Positions 31,848-40,551 of a DNA stretch of 64,000 nt are shown piece by piece; position 1 is the stretch's first letter, and every line of letters begins with the position of its first letter. Below the pieces are notes generated by a model. The model made no database searches. It had not been told where the DNA came from and saw only the letters and a list, made by a program, of their open reading frames with translations. Source of the stretch: Candidatus Tectomicrobia bacterium (GTDB lineage Bacteria > UBA8248); assembly GCA_016192135.1 (NCBI GenBank), contig JACPUR010000038.1, forward strand, positions 62,001-126,000, in the 5' to 3' direction. The position numbers were made by a program, and so were the translations under genes.

Positions 31848-32036
31848 ATGCCCGGAGTGAAGGTACACGAGGGAGAATCGATCGACAAGGCGCTCAAGCA
31901 GTTCAAGAAGCAGTGCGAGAAGTCCGGCATCCTCAGCGAAATCAAGAAGCGCGAGTACTACGAGAAGCCGAGCGTCCGCCGCAAGCGCAAGGTCCTGGCG
32001 GCCCGCAAGAAGCGCCTCCGCGCGGCGAACCGCTGA
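31848..32036 (+). CDS. rpsU: 30S ribosomal protein S21
   Basis: A small basic protein of 62 residues that helps start translation on the 30S platform. The start [21 protein letters not shown] and the end [16 protein letters not shown] are diagnostic. ATG at 31848 is preceded by GGAGG in a leader of about 60 bases. An in-frame extension of 23 codons upstream is not conserved. It stands alone on plus between two minus-strand units. Confidence 0.96.
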   Translation: MPGVKVHEGESIDKALKQFKKQCEKSGILSEIKKREYYEKPSVRRKRKVLAARKKRLRAANR

Positions 32037-32121
32037 GCCGAGCACAGCTCCCCTAAACCGTAAGCGGCGTCACCCTGAAGCCCGAGGCGCTTCTGCGTCC
32101 GCGGGGTTCTCCCCTCCGCCG

Positions 32122-33126
32122 CTATTCCGCCTCCCCGGTCCCGTAGCCCAGCTCATCGAGCGCCGCGTCCCGCTGGCGCCAGTTGGGCCGCACCCGCACC
32201 TGGAGCCCCAGGAAGATCTTCTCGCCGAGCCGCCGCTCGATCTCCTTCCGGGCGGCCGTGCCGAGCGCCTTGATCCGCTCGCCCCCCTTCCCCACCACGA
32301 TGCCCCGCTGGCTTTCCCGCTCGACGTAGATCTCCGCCTCCATGCGCAGGCGCCCCGTCTTCAGGTCTCGCTCCATCTCCACCACCTTGACCGCCGCGGC
32401 GTAGGGCACCTCCTGGTGAATCTGGCGGTAGATCTGCTCCCGGATGAACTCGGCGGCGACCAGGGCCTCGGGCGCGTCGGTGAAGGTTCCCTCCGGGAAA
32501 TAGCGCGGGCCCGCCGGCAGGCGCTTGCAGAGCGCGTCGAGCACGCGGTCGACGTTGTCCCCCTTGAGCGCCGAGATGGGGAAGATCTCCTCGAAGCGCC
32601 CGGCCGCCGCGTAGCGCTCCAGCAGGGGGAGGAGCCTCCGCTTGTCCGTGATGCGATCCACCTTGTTCACGAGGAGGAAGACCGGCGCCTTCGACTGCTC
32701 GATGAGGGAGAGAGCCCCCAGGTCGGCCCCCTCCTCCTGGCCGTCCGTCATGAAGAGCACCAGGTCGGCCCCGGCGCAGGCGGCCTTCACCTCCTCCAGG
32801 AGGAAATGGCCCAGCTTTGAGCCGGGGCGCTCGAGGCCGGGCGTGTCGAAAAAGACGGCCTGGGCCTTGGGGCGGGTCAGGACGCCGAGGAGGCGCCGCC
32901 GCGTGGTGCCCGCCTTGTGGGTCACGATGGCGAGCTTCTGCCCCAGGATGCGGTTGAGGAGGGTGGACTTGCCGGTGTTGGGCCGCCCGATGATGGCCAC
33001 GAAGCCCGAGCGGTGGCCCCGGGGGACGGGCTTCCCCTCCCCGCCCCGGAGAATCTCCTGGAGGTCGAGGAGGCGGCCCTGGGGGGGCTTTCCCCCGCCT
33101 CCGCCTCGCGCCTTCCGCGCGCCCAT
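32122..33126 (-). CDS. era: GTPase Era
   Basis: Era is a GTPase that binds 16S rRNA 3' ends and guides 30S assembly. The protein has 334 residues. Motifs are G1 GRPNTGKS (47-54), DTPGLE (95-100) and NKVD (155-158). A C-terminal KH domain has RGIVVGKGGERIKALG. It carries an unusual Gly/Lys-rich N-terminal extension of about 40 residues. ATG at 33126 is chosen because GAGG lies 9 bases upstream. A TTG at 33141 overlapping the aspS stop (TTGA) would add 5 residues. Confidence 0.95.
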   Translation of the reverse strand: MGARKARGGGGGKPPQGRLLDLQEILRGGEGKPVPRGHRSGFVAIIGRPNTGKSTLLNRILGQKLAIVTHKAGTTRRRLLGVLTRPKAQAVFFDTPGLERPGSKLGHFLLEEVKAACAGADLVLFMTDGQEEGADLGALSLIEQSKAPVFLLVNKVDRITDKRRLLPLLERYAAAGRFEEIFPISALKGDNVDRVLDALCKRLPAGPRYFPEGTFTDAPEALVAAEFIREQIYRQIHQEVPYAAAVKVVEMERDLKTGRLRMEAEIYVERESQRGIVVGKGGERIKALGTAARKEIERRLGEKIFLGLQVRVRPNWRQRDAALDELGYGTGEAE

Positions 33127-33137
33127 GCCGCCCGTCC

Positions 33138-34925
33138 TCAACGGCCGGGCAGGACGTCGATGCCCAGCTCGCGGAGCTGCCTGGGGTCCACCGCCGCGGG
33201 CGCGCCGGTCATGAGGCAGGTCGCCTTCTGGGTCTTGGGGAAGGCGATCACGTCCCGGATGGAAGGGGCTCCCGTCAGGAGCATCGTCATCCGATCAAGC
33301 CCGAAGGCGATGCCGCCGTGGGGCGGGGTGCCGTACTCGAGGGCCTCCATGAAGAAGCCGAAGCGCTGCTGCGCCTCCTCCTCGCTCAGCCCGAGCGCCT
33401 TGAACATCATCTGCTGCACGTCGCGGCGGTGGATCCGCTGGCTGCCGCCCCCGAGCTCCATCCCGTTCACCACCATGTCGTAGGCCTGGGCCCGGATGGC
33501 GAGGGGCTCGGACTCGAAGCGCGGAATATCCTCGGGCACGGGGGCAGTGAACGGATGGTGGCAGGCGAAGTAACGTTTCTCCTCCTCGTCCCATTCCAGC
33601 AGAGGGAAATCCACCACCCAGCAGAAGCTGAAGTGCTCGCCGGGCTTGCCGGTGAGGCCGAGCTTCTCCCCCAGCTCCCGGCGGATTTGGCCGAGCACGG
33701 CGGCGCTCACGGCGGGAGCGTCGGCCACCATCATGATCAGGTCGCCCGCCTCGGCTCCGGTGCGCCGCGCGATCTCCTCGATCTGGCCCTCCCGGAAGAA
33801 CTTGACGATGTTCGACTCGAAGCCTTTATCGGTGCGCTTCACCCACGCCAGGCCTCCGGCCCCCAGCTCCTGGGCGCGGGCGACCAGGCCGTCGATCTCG
33901 CTGCGGGAGGCCGAGGCCATGCCCAGCCCGCGCATGGCGCGCGCAGCGCCACCCTTCTCCACGGCCGCCTTGAACACCTTGAAATCGCTCGCGGCGGCCA
34001 CGTCGGTGATGGTGGCGAGCTCCATCCCGAAGCGGCGGTCCGGGCGGTCCGTCCCGTACTTCTCGACGGCCTCCTTGTAGGGGATGCGGTCGAAGGGGAT
34101 CTTGAGTTCCTCGCCCCGCGCCTCCTTCCACACGAGCTTCACGAGGCCCTCCATGAGGCCGAAGAAGGTCTCCCGGTTCATGAAGGAGCACTCGATGTCG
34201 ATCTGGGTGAACTCCGGCTGGCGGTCCGCCCGGAGGTCCTCGTCGCGGAAGCACTTGACCACCTGATAGTAGCGGTCGAAGCCCGCCACCATGAGGATCT
34301 GCTTGAACATCTGGGGGCTCTGCGGCAGCGCGAAGAAGCTGCCGCGCGCGAGGCGGCTCGGCACGAGATAGTCGCGCGCGCCCTCGGGCGTGCTCCGGGT
34401 GAGGACCGGCGTCTCGATGTCCACGAAGCCGTGATCCGAGAGGTAGTTCCGGACCACCTGGGTGACCTTGTGACGCAGGAAGAAGTTGCGCTGGAGCGAG
34501 GGGCGCCGCAGGTCGAGGTAGCGGTACTGCAGGCGCAGGGCCTCGTTGGCGTCCGTCTCGTCATCGAGCGGAAAGGGCGTGGTCTTCGCCTCGCTCAGGA
34601 TCTCCAACTCGGTGATGCGGACCTCGATCTCGCCGGTGGCGAGGTTCGGGTTCCGCATCCCCTCGGGCCGGGGGATGACCTTTCCCCGCACGGCGATCAC
34701 CCACTCGGGGCGGACCCGCTCGGCGAGCTTGTGGGCCTCGGCGCTCAGGGAGGGATCGGCCACCACCTGGGTGAGGCCGCCCCGATCGCGCAGGTCGATG
34801 AAGATGAGGCCGCCGTGGTCCCGGCAGGTCTGGGCCCATCCCATGAGGACGGCCTCGCGCCCCACGTCCGTGGCGCGCAGCTCGCCGCAAGTGTGGGTGC
34901 GCCCGGCCGAAAGAAGATCGCTCAA
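33138..34925 (-). CDS. aspS: Aspartyl-tRNA synthetase
   Basis: A class II synthetase for tRNA-Asp, perhaps also tRNA-Asn. The protein has about 595 residues: an N-terminal OB fold ([32 protein letters not shown]), the catalytic core ([34 protein letters not shown]), the bacterial GAD insert, and motif 3 [12 protein letters not shown] at 34925 is preferred because AAGGAG lies 7 bases upstream. An in-frame ATG at 34973 would add 16 unconserved residues and has no ribosome site. It sits 11 bases before the era ATG. Confidence 0.95.
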   Translation of the reverse strand: MSDLLSAGRTHTCGELRATDVGREAVLMGWAQTCRDHGGLIFIDLRDRGGLTQVVADPSLSAEAHKLAERVRPEWVIAVRGKVIPRPEGMRNPNLATGEIEVRITELEILSEAKTTPFPLDDETDANEALRLQYRYLDLRRPSLQRNFFLRHKVTQVVRNYLSDHGFVDIETPVLTRSTPEGARDYLVPSRLARGSFFALPQSPQMFKQILMVAGFDRYYQVVKCFRDEDLRADRQPEFTQIDIECSFMNRETFFGLMEGLVKLVWKEARGEELKIPFDRIPYKEAVEKYGTDRPDRRFGMELATITDVAAASDFKVFKAAVEKGGAARAMRGLGMASASRSEIDGLVARAQELGAGGLAWVKRTDKGFESNIVKFFREGQIEEIARRTGAEAGDLIMMVADAPAVSAAVLGQIRRELGEKLGLTGKPGEHFSFCWVVDFPLLEWDEEEKRYFACHHPFTAPVPEDIPRFESEPLAIRAQAYDMVVNGMELGGGSQRIHRRDVQQMMFKALGLSEEEAQQRFGFFMEALEYGTPPHGGIAFGLDRMTMLLTGAPSIRDVIAFPKTQKATCLMTGAPAAVDPRQLRELGIDVLPGR

Positions 34926-35070
34926 CGTCCAGCTCCTTGGAGACGGGAGTTTCGGAAATTCCCCCGCCAGCATAACAAATCGGGCGGGTTTCCCGAACCC
35001 GCCCGGCCAGGGGCGGCGAGACTAGCATGGCCGGCCGGGGGCCTCAAGGGAGGTGAATCGCCCTCGAGAG

Positions 35071-35181
35071 CAGGGACGTTCCCTGGCTGTAGGGGCAGGC
35101 CCCTGCGCCTGCCCCCTCGGGGGCGGCTACTTCGGGGTCCCCAAGCGGCCCGCCGCTTGGGGTGGGGGGGGCCGCCCCTAC
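35071..35181. repeat. GTAGGGGC-type dispersed palindromic repeat, full-length copy
   Basis: This lies in the 356-base gene-free gap between aspS and comEC. A hairpin of CAGGGA and TCCCTG (35071-35085) adjoins a 93-base element. The element starts GTAGGGGC (35089-35096), ends with its reverse complement GCCCCTAC (35174-35181), and has GC-rich inverted repeats between. Its first 26 bases recur exactly at 47131-47156, and shorter relatives lie at 51895 and 60188. No protein is encoded. It looks like a non-coding dispersed repeat. Nothing else is clear in the gap. Confidence 0.7.
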
Positions 35182-35281
35182 GGATATCCCGCCGGGGCAG
35201 AGTCTTCCGCACCCGCGTGATAGGATTCCCTAATCGGATGCCTGAAACGGCCGGCAAGCCCACGGAGAGGAACCCGCCGCC

Positions 35282-37792
35282 TTGCACCCTCTCGATTTCC
35301 TGACGCTGGGCTACGTGGGCTCCCTCCTCGCGGAGGCCGTCCCGGCCGGGACGGGCCAGGCGGGCGCGGCGCTGGCGGCGGCGCTCCTGCTCGGCCTGGG
35401 GGCCCTGGCGGCCCGGATGAGCGAAGGGAGGCTCCCGGGGCTGGGGAAGGCGGCTCTCCCCCTCCTCCTGGCGGCCTCGGGCGCCCTGGCGGGAGCGGCG
35501 GTGCCCGCCTTCCACCGCTGGATGGTCCCCTCCCACCACCTCCTGAAGAATCTCCCCTATGGAAGAATCAACCTCATCGGGCACCTGGCGCAGCCCCCCG
35601 AACGGAGCGAGGGGCGCGGCGGCCGCCGCCCCCGGCTCACGGTGGAGGTGGAGCGCCTCGTCGTCCGGGGGGTGGATGTCCCCGCCCGGGGCGCCGCCCG
35701 CATCACCCTCTCCTCCGCGTTGGAGCGGCCCCTGGAGGTGGGTGATCGCGTCCTCATCCGGGGCGTCCGCCTCTACCCGCCCCGCCGCTACCTGAACCCG
35801 GACGGCTTCGACTACCGCGAGTTCATGCGCCTCCTCGGGGTGCACGCGACGGGCTTCGCGCATCCCCGGTCCGTCGCCCGGCTCGAATCCCGGGAAAAGG
35901 CCGCGTGGCGGCGGGCCCTCTTCGGGGTGCGGGAGCGGATGCGCGCTCACTTCCGGTCCGCCCTGCCCGAGGACGCGGCGGGCCTGCTGGAGGTGATGAC
36001 GATCGGCGTCCGCGAGGAGCTGGACCCCGAAATCCGGGCGGCGTTCCGCCTGACGGGCACCGCCCACCTCCTCGCCATCAGCGGCCTGCACGTGGGCTTC
36101 ATCGCGGCGTTTTTCTATTTCGTCCTGAGGCGGACCTCCCGCCGGCTCCCGCCGGCGTGGTTCCCCTACCGCCCGGTGGTCCTCACCCCGGATAAGGCGG
36201 CCTCGCTCGGCACCATTGCCATGATTGTGCTCTTCGCCCTGCTGAGCGGGGCGAGGGTGTCCACCGTGCGGGCGGCCATCATGGGCGTGGCCTACCTGAC
36301 GGCGCGCGTGCTGGAGCGGAAGGGTGGCGCGTTGCACTCCGTCCTGCTGGCGGCCCTCTTCATCCTCCTCATCGAGCCCGCCTTCATCTGGGACGCGGGC
36401 TTCCAGCTCTCCTTCGTCGCGGTGACGGCCATCATTCTCTCCGTCCGGCGCGGGCCGCTGGCCCAGCCGGAGGGGGAGGGCGGGCGGAAGCCCCGCTGGC
36501 GCCTCTGGCTCAAGGAGTTCGCCTGGGTCCAGCTCGTGGTCTCGACAGCGGTCGCGCCCCTGACGGCGTGGCACTTCCAGGAGGCCCATCCCGTCGGGCT
36601 GGCGGCCAACTTCTTCCTGATCCCCATCGCCTCGCTGGCCGTGCCCCTGGCCTTCCTCTTCGCCCTGGCCGGAGCCCTGCTGCCCCAGGCCCTGGAAATT
36701 CTGCTCCTTCCCTTCGACGCGCTCCTGGCCCTCCTCGCGCGGGCGATGATCCTGCTCACGCGGTGGGGCGCGGCCCTGCCCGGAGGCTCCTGGACCGTGC
36801 CGCCGCCCTCCCGGGAGCTGATGCTCGGCTTCTTCCTGGCCTTCCTGGCGGCCCTCGGCGCCCGGCGCGCGGCGTGGCGGAGGGCGGGCTGGGCGGGAGC
36901 GGCCGCCGCCGTCCTCTGGATGCTGCTCCCCTCCCCTTTGTCCTTCGGGGGGCGGGCCGCCGCGACGGGACGGACGGCCCTCCTCCTTCCGGACGGAGGC
37001 CGGGCGGACATCTTCCTCCTGCGGCTTCCCGACGGCCGGGGATTCGCCGTGGACGCCGGAGGCGCGAGCGGAGGCTTCGACACCTGGAGGAACGTGGTGG
37101 CCCCTCTCCTTCGGCGGGAGGGGGGCACGTCGTGGGAAGCCCTCTTCGCCTTCTCGCCGGCGACGGCACCCCTCGCCGCGCGCGAGCTCGGCTCCGCCAT
37201 GCGGCTGGCGCGGACCTTCGGCCCGGATTTCCTGGAGAGCGAAGGGCGCCGCGCCCCGGGCGTGACGGGCGCGCCCCGGGTGGCGTGGGAGACATCTTCT
37301 CCACCGGCGCGCCTCCGGCTCCTGCGGTGGCCGGGCGGAGCCTCGGCCTTCGAAGTGACGCACGGCGAGGCCCGGTGGCTCCTGTTCGCGGGGCGGGTCT
37401 CGGGCGCTTTTGACGCGGATACCCTGCCCGGCCGAGGATATGATGTGATCCGCCTGCCCGAGAGCCTGCTCGAGCGCCGGGACGTGCTGGACTGGCTCTC
37501 GCGGGCGCGGCCCCCGGCGATCATCGCCTCACCCTGGCGCGGCGGCGGGCCGCCTCCCCGGGACTGGCGGGAGACCCGGGCGCGCCAGCACGCGCTCGGG
37601 GTGTACCGGCCCTGGCGGCGCGGGATGGCCCGCCTCGAAACCGCCGGCGGGCCCATCGGCCGGGGCGGCGAGATGGTCCGCTACGAGATGGCGGCGTCCT
37701 GGCCCGCGGCCTCCCCGGGCCGCTGGACGGCCTGGCGTCCGCGCGGCCCCCTGAGCGCGGACGAGACGGACGCCTCCGAGGAAGACGAATGA
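35282..37792 (+). CDS. comEC: ComEC/Rec2 DNA-uptake channel protein with degenerate metallo-beta-lactamase domain
   Basis: ComEC forms the inner-membrane channel for single-stranded DNA uptake in competence. The protein has 836 residues. N-terminal helices and a soluble OB-like DUF4131 region (about 90-200) precede the competence domain with TAHLLAISGLHVGFIAAFFYF and LSGARVSTVRAAIMG and many helices (about 255-560). The C-terminal beta-lactamase-like domain (about 565-740) keeps only the outline FAVDAGGASGGFDTW. The zinc motif HxHxDH is absent. The start is TTG at 35282, with GGAGAGGA upstream. It is coupled to the next gene by ATGA. Confidence 0.88.
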   Translation: MHPLDFLTLGYVGSLLAEAVPAGTGQAGAALAAALLLGLGALAARMSEGRLPGLGKAALPLLLAASGALAGAAVPAFHRWMVPSHHLLKNLPYGRINLIGHLAQPPERSEGRGGRRPRLTVEVERLVVRGVDVPARGAARITLSSALERPLEVGDRVLIRGVRLYPPRRYLNPDGFDYREFMRLLGVHATGFAHPRSVARLESREKAAWRRALFGVRERMRAHFRSALPEDAAGLLEVMTIGVREELDPEIRAAFRLTGTAHLLAISGLHVGFIAAFFYFVLRRTSRRLPPAWFPYRPVVLTPDKAASLGTIAMIVLFALLSGARVSTVRAAIMGVAYLTARVLERKGGALHSVLLAALFILLIEPAFIWDAGFQLSFVAVTAIILSVRRGPLAQPEGEGGRKPRWRLWLKEFAWVQLVVSTAVAPLTAWHFQEAHPVGLAANFFLIPIASLAVPLAFLFALAGALLPQALEILLLPFDALLALLARAMILLTRWGAALPGGSWTVPPPSRELMLGFFLAFLAALGARRAAWRRAGWAGAAAAVLWMLLPSPLSFGGRAAATGRTALLLPDGGRADIFLLRLPDGRGFAVDAGGASGGFDTWRNVVAPLLRREGGTSWEALFAFSPATAPLAARELGSAMRLARTFGPDFLESEGRRAPGVTGAPRVAWETSSPPARLRLLRWPGGASAFEVTHGEARWLLFAGRVSGAFDADTLPGRGYDVIRLPESLLERRDVLDWLSRARPPAIIASPWRGGGPPPRDWRETRARQHALGVYRPWRRGMARLETAGGPIGRGGEMVRYEMAASWPAASPGRWTAWRPRGPLSADETDASEEDE

Positions 37793-38352
37793 GCCCTCCA
37801 TCCGAGACGGTCTATTACTCCCGCCGAAAGCTGGTGTGGTGGTGCTTCGGGCTCTCGGCCCTGTGGGCCTGCCTCTTCGGGCTGTTCTACGTGAACGTCC
37901 AGGAGGGACGGATGGCCGAGAAGGCCTCCCTGGCGGGCGAGTCGCGGGCGCGCGAGCAGGAGATCGCCCGGCTGCGGGCCGAGAACCGCACCCTCGAGGA
38001 CCGCGCCGCGAAGCTCCAGGGCCGGACCGCGGAGCTCTCGGAAAAGCTCGGGAAGCTGGCCCCGGCCGAGCCCGTGATGGAAGAGCAGCTCTTCCCGCTG
38101 GGGACTGCGGTCGAGATCGTGCCGGGGCGGCTCTTCCTCACCGCCGCGCGCATCGAAGGAGAGAGGGTGCGCCTGCGGCTGGCCGCGATCGCGGCGGGGG
38201 GCGCCGACCTGGGCACTCGCTCCCTGCCGCCCGGCGAGCCGTGGACGTTCACCTTCGCCGAGGGGAGCTACACCCTCCTGGTGCACGAGCTGTCTAGCCA
38301 GCCCCCCGGCGCGAAGATATCCGTCCGGAAGAATCCCGCCGCTAAGCCGTGA
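37789..38352 (+). CDS. Small single-pass membrane coiled-coil protein, function unknown
   Basis: I do not recognise this protein of 187 residues. A single transmembrane helix (about 17-35, WWCFGLSALWACLFGLFYV) is followed by a charged coiled coil (about 38-92, heptad-like AREQEIARLRAENRTLEDRAAKLQGR) and a compact beta-rich C-terminal part (about 95-180). The gene overlaps the comEC stop as ATGA, so it is coupled to comEC and could assist the uptake machinery or envelope; this is inference only. Confidence 0.8.
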   Translation: MSPPSETVYYSRRKLVWWCFGLSALWACLFGLFYVNVQEGRMAEKASLAGESRAREQEIARLRAENRTLEDRAAKLQGRTAELSEKLGKLAPAEPVMEEQLFPLGTAVEIVPGRLFLTAARIEGERVRLRLAAIAAGGADLGTRSLPPGEPWTFTFAEGSYTLLVHELSSQPPGAKISVRKNPAAKP

Positions 38353-38396
38353 GCGCGCATCTGATGCCGCGAGAAGCGCCTGCGGGATGTCCGCGC

Positions 38397-38427
38397 AAAA
38401 AAAATCCCCTCCCGTCTCCGGGAGGGG
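38397..38427 (-). terminator. Intrinsic terminator ending the minus-strand transcript at 38.4 kb
   Basis: On the minus strand an 8-bp perfect stem, CCCCTCCC and GGGAGGGG (38427-38420 and 38413-38406) with a 6-base loop, is followed by A and eight T residues. The orientation serves only minus-strand transcripts. The nearest minus-strand protein gene ends about 400 bases upstream, at 38829. Confidence 0.85.
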
Positions 38428-38550
38428 TCCTGCGGTATAAAGGGTTCGGCATAAACATCGATGATTGCGTGGCGGAGGAGAGCCGACCCGATCGACTGCT
38501 CCATCCGCCTGCCAATCGAGACGTGCCGCCTAGAACGCCCCGACCAGCAC
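38397..38550 (-). ncRNA. Candidate sigma-54-dependent small RNA (~150 nt)
   Basis: A stretch of about 154 bases runs from the start predicted by a perfect-consensus sigma-54 promoter (38577-38561) to an intrinsic terminator (38427-38397). Between them a 10-bp stem with one bulge is visible: GGCGGA plus GGAG (38471-38480) pairs with CTCC and TCCGCC (38499-38509). The only frame in it, starting ATG at 38504, runs straight through the terminator and resembles nothing. The flanking plus-strand gene is antisense to anything beyond the terminator. It is therefore most likely a free-standing regulatory RNA, or the 3' end of the ThDP-enzyme mRNA with its own promoter. I do not recognise a known RNA family. 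Confidence 0.55.
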
Positions 38551-38560
38551 CACTCTAAAT

Positions 38561-38577
38561 AGCAAGCGGCGTGCCAA
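38561..38577 (-). promoter_or_regulatory. Sigma-54 (RpoN) promoter, perfect consensus
   Basis: The minus strand reads TTGGCACGCCGCTTGCT, an exact match to the sigma-54 consensus YTGGCACG-N4-TTGCW, with the invariant GG and GC separated by 10 bases. The downstream side continues T/A-rich (ATTTAGA), as is usual. Transcription would start about 12 bases past the GC, near 38550, and run toward the terminator at 38397. There is no protein gene to serve in that direction. Confidence 0.75.
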
Positions 38578-38644
38578 CCGCCTCGGCGCCGGAACGCACT
38601 GATTTTTCAAGCGTGCTGCCGCGCGGGCCCCGCGGCAAAAGAAC

Positions 38645-38692
38645 ATTTTGTCAGAGGCGGACGGATCGGCGATGGCAAGGCCGGTGACAAAT
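38645..38692. promoter_or_regulatory. Inverted repeat upstream of the sigma-54 promoter, possible activator site
   Basis: ATTTTGTCA (38645-38653) and TGACAAAT (38685-38692) are near-perfect inverted copies spaced 31 bases apart. They lie about 70-130 bases upstream of the sigma-54 promoter. Enhancer-binding activators of sigma-54 usually bind at such distances. The assignment is speculative. Confidence 0.3.
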
Positions 38693-38828
38693 GGTCAATT
38701 TTCGCGGGGAAAAAGGCGGGATGGGGCACGGGCCAGGGATATCCCGCACTGCCTTTCCGTAGAAAACCTCGGCGGGGGGTTTACCGCGCACTGGCGCGCG
38801 GCTTGGCGGAGTGTCCCGCGCGGACGGC

Positions 38829-40517
38829 TCAGCTTCCGCCTGGCCTCCCGGCGGCGCTGAAGGTCCGGGCGGCGCGCTCCCAGCGCGTGGAGAGAACGTC
38901 GGGCGCGATGGGGCAGTCCACGACGTGGACGCCCCCTTCCTGGAGGGAAGCCTTGAGGGCTCCGCGGAGGCTATCGGCGGAGGTGACCTTGTGTCCCTTG
39001 GCGCCGAAGGCCCGGGCGAGCGTCGGGAAGTCGGGGTTGTTGAGGTCGGTGCCGATGTAGCGCCCGCCGAAGACGTGGGTCTGGGAGTGGCGCAGTGCCC
39101 CGTACTTCCCGTCGTTGAAGATGAGGAAGGTGATGGGGAGGTTGAGCGCGGTGGCTGTGGCGAGCTCCCCGCAGACCATGGTGAAGCTCCCGTCCCCGAT
39201 GATGGCGCAGACGGGCCGCTCGGGCGCGCCGAGGCGGGCCCCGATGGCCGCGCCCAGGGCGTAGCCCATGGACTGGTAGGCCTCCGACAGCAGGATGCTC
39301 TTGGGGCGGTATATCTCGAACGCCTGCTCCATGAGCCAGCTCTGGGTGGCCGAGGAGTCCGAGAGGAAGATGGTGTCGGGCGGCATGGCCTCCCGGACGG
39401 TTTTCATCACGAAGAGGCCGTGGAAGGGCGGCGCATGGGGCTTCGCCAGGAAGGCCGCCAGCCGCTCGGCGTAGAGCCGCCGCCCGGCGCGGATGCGCAC
39501 GTGCCCCTCCCCCAGCGGAGCCTCCCCAATATCCTCCAGGCGCTTGAGGATCCCCTGCAGGGCTTCCCTCACGTCCCCCAGGACGCCGAGCGAGGCGGGG
39601 TAGTTGCGCCCGATGCGCTGGGGGTCCACGTCCACCTGGATCATGTTCCTGGGGATGGGCGTCTTGTAGTAGGAAGTGGCGAACTGGCCGAAGCCCGTCC
39701 CCAGGGCGAGGCAGAGATCGGCTTCCCGCAGCAGCTCCTCGCAGCCCTCGAAGTGATAGAGGCCGAAGGAGAGCGGATCGCGCTCCGAGAGCACCCCCCG
39801 CGCCTTGATCGAGGTCACGACCGGGGCCCCGAGCCGGGCGGCCAGGAGCTGCACCTCCCGCTCGCAGCCCGCGATCACCACCCCCTGACCCGCGTAGATG
39901 ACGGGCCGCTTCGCGGCGCGGAGCATGGAGGCGGCCTGGTCGAGCGCCTTCTCGTCCGCCTTGGGCAGGGGATCCGGCTGGGGGAACTCGGGGGCGCGGA
40001 GCACCCGCTCCTCCTCGGCGGAGAAGAGGTCGGACTTCATCACCACCTGGACGGGCCCGGGGCGGCCGGCCCTGGCCCAGCGGTAGGCGGCCTCGACGGC
40101 GGGGGCGATGCCGGCCACGGAGCCGGGGACGAGGACCTTCTTCACCACATGATCGAGGGCGCGCTCCATGTCCACGTCGTGGATGGCGCTGCGGTCGCGC
40201 ATCTTATCGGCCAGGGCCGAGGTGACGGCCACCACGGGCACGGCGTCCTCGCGGGCCGACTGGAGGGCGGTGGCGAGGTTGGTGCCGCCCGGCCCCGGGA
40301 CGGTGAAGACGGCGCCCGTCTTCCCCGAAACCTTGGCGTAGCCGTCCGCCGCGAAGCCGGCCCCCTGCTCGTGCCGGGTGATGATGGGGGTGATGCCCGG
40401 CTGATCGATCAGGGCGTCGTAGAGGGGGAGGGTGAGGGTCCCCGGGATGCCGAAGAGGTACTCCGCTCCGTTCGCCCGGAGGGCGTCGAGCAGGACCTGG
40501 GAGCCGGTTCGCGCCAT
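38829..40517 (-). CDS. Thiamine-diphosphate-dependent enzyme of the acetolactate synthase superfamily
   Basis: A protein of 562 residues with the three-domain ThDP decarboxylase/carboligase layout. The N-terminal Pyr domain has the catalytic Glu (E50 in RHEQGAGFAADGYAKVSGKTG) and PGPGGTNLATAL. The central domain has VIYAGQGV. The C-terminal PP domain has the ThDP motif GDGSFTM...NDG near 438-468. It resembles AHS/IlvB-like, benzoylformate-decarboxylase-like and related 2-oxo-acid enzymes. No small subunit or ilvC lies nearby, so biosynthetic acetolactate synthase is unlikely and the substrate is unknown. ATG at 40517 has GGAGG just upstream; the frame is open further but unconserved. Confidence 0.85.
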   Translation of the reverse strand: MARTGSQVLLDALRANGAEYLFGIPGTLTLPLYDALIDQPGITPIITRHEQGAGFAADGYAKVSGKTGAVFTVPGPGGTNLATALQSAREDAVPVVAVTSALADKMRDRSAIHDVDMERALDHVVKKVLVPGSVAGIAPAVEAAYRWARAGRPGPVQVVMKSDLFSAEEERVLRAPEFPQPDPLPKADEKALDQAASMLRAAKRPVIYAGQGVVIAGCEREVQLLAARLGAPVVTSIKARGVLSERDPLSFGLYHFEGCEELLREADLCLALGTGFGQFATSYYKTPIPRNMIQVDVDPQRIGRNYPASLGVLGDVREALQGILKRLEDIGEAPLGEGHVRIRAGRRLYAERLAAFLAKPHAPPFHGLFVMKTVREAMPPDTIFLSDSSATQSWLMEQAFEIYRPKSILLSEAYQSMGYALGAAIGARLGAPERPVCAIIGDGSFTMVCGELATATALNLPITFLIFNDGKYGALRHSQTHVFGGRYIGTDLNNPDFPTLARAFGAKGHKVTSADSLRGALKASLQEGGVHVVDCPIAPDVLSTRWERAARTFSAAGRPGGS

Positions 40518-40551
40518 TTCGCCTCCGAGAGAGCGGGATAATGTGGCTGGG

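Noticed and set aside
38268-38504. 78-codon minus-strand frame in the sigma-54 transcript region
   Set aside because: It reads through the intrinsic terminator and into the antisense of the coiled-coil gene, has no good ribosome site and resembles nothing. An RNA gene is the better explanation.
38349-38860. Two short plus-strand frames (69 and 70 codons) in the 38.4-38.8 kb gap
   Set aside because: No ribosome site, no motifs, and one crosses the terminator hairpin.
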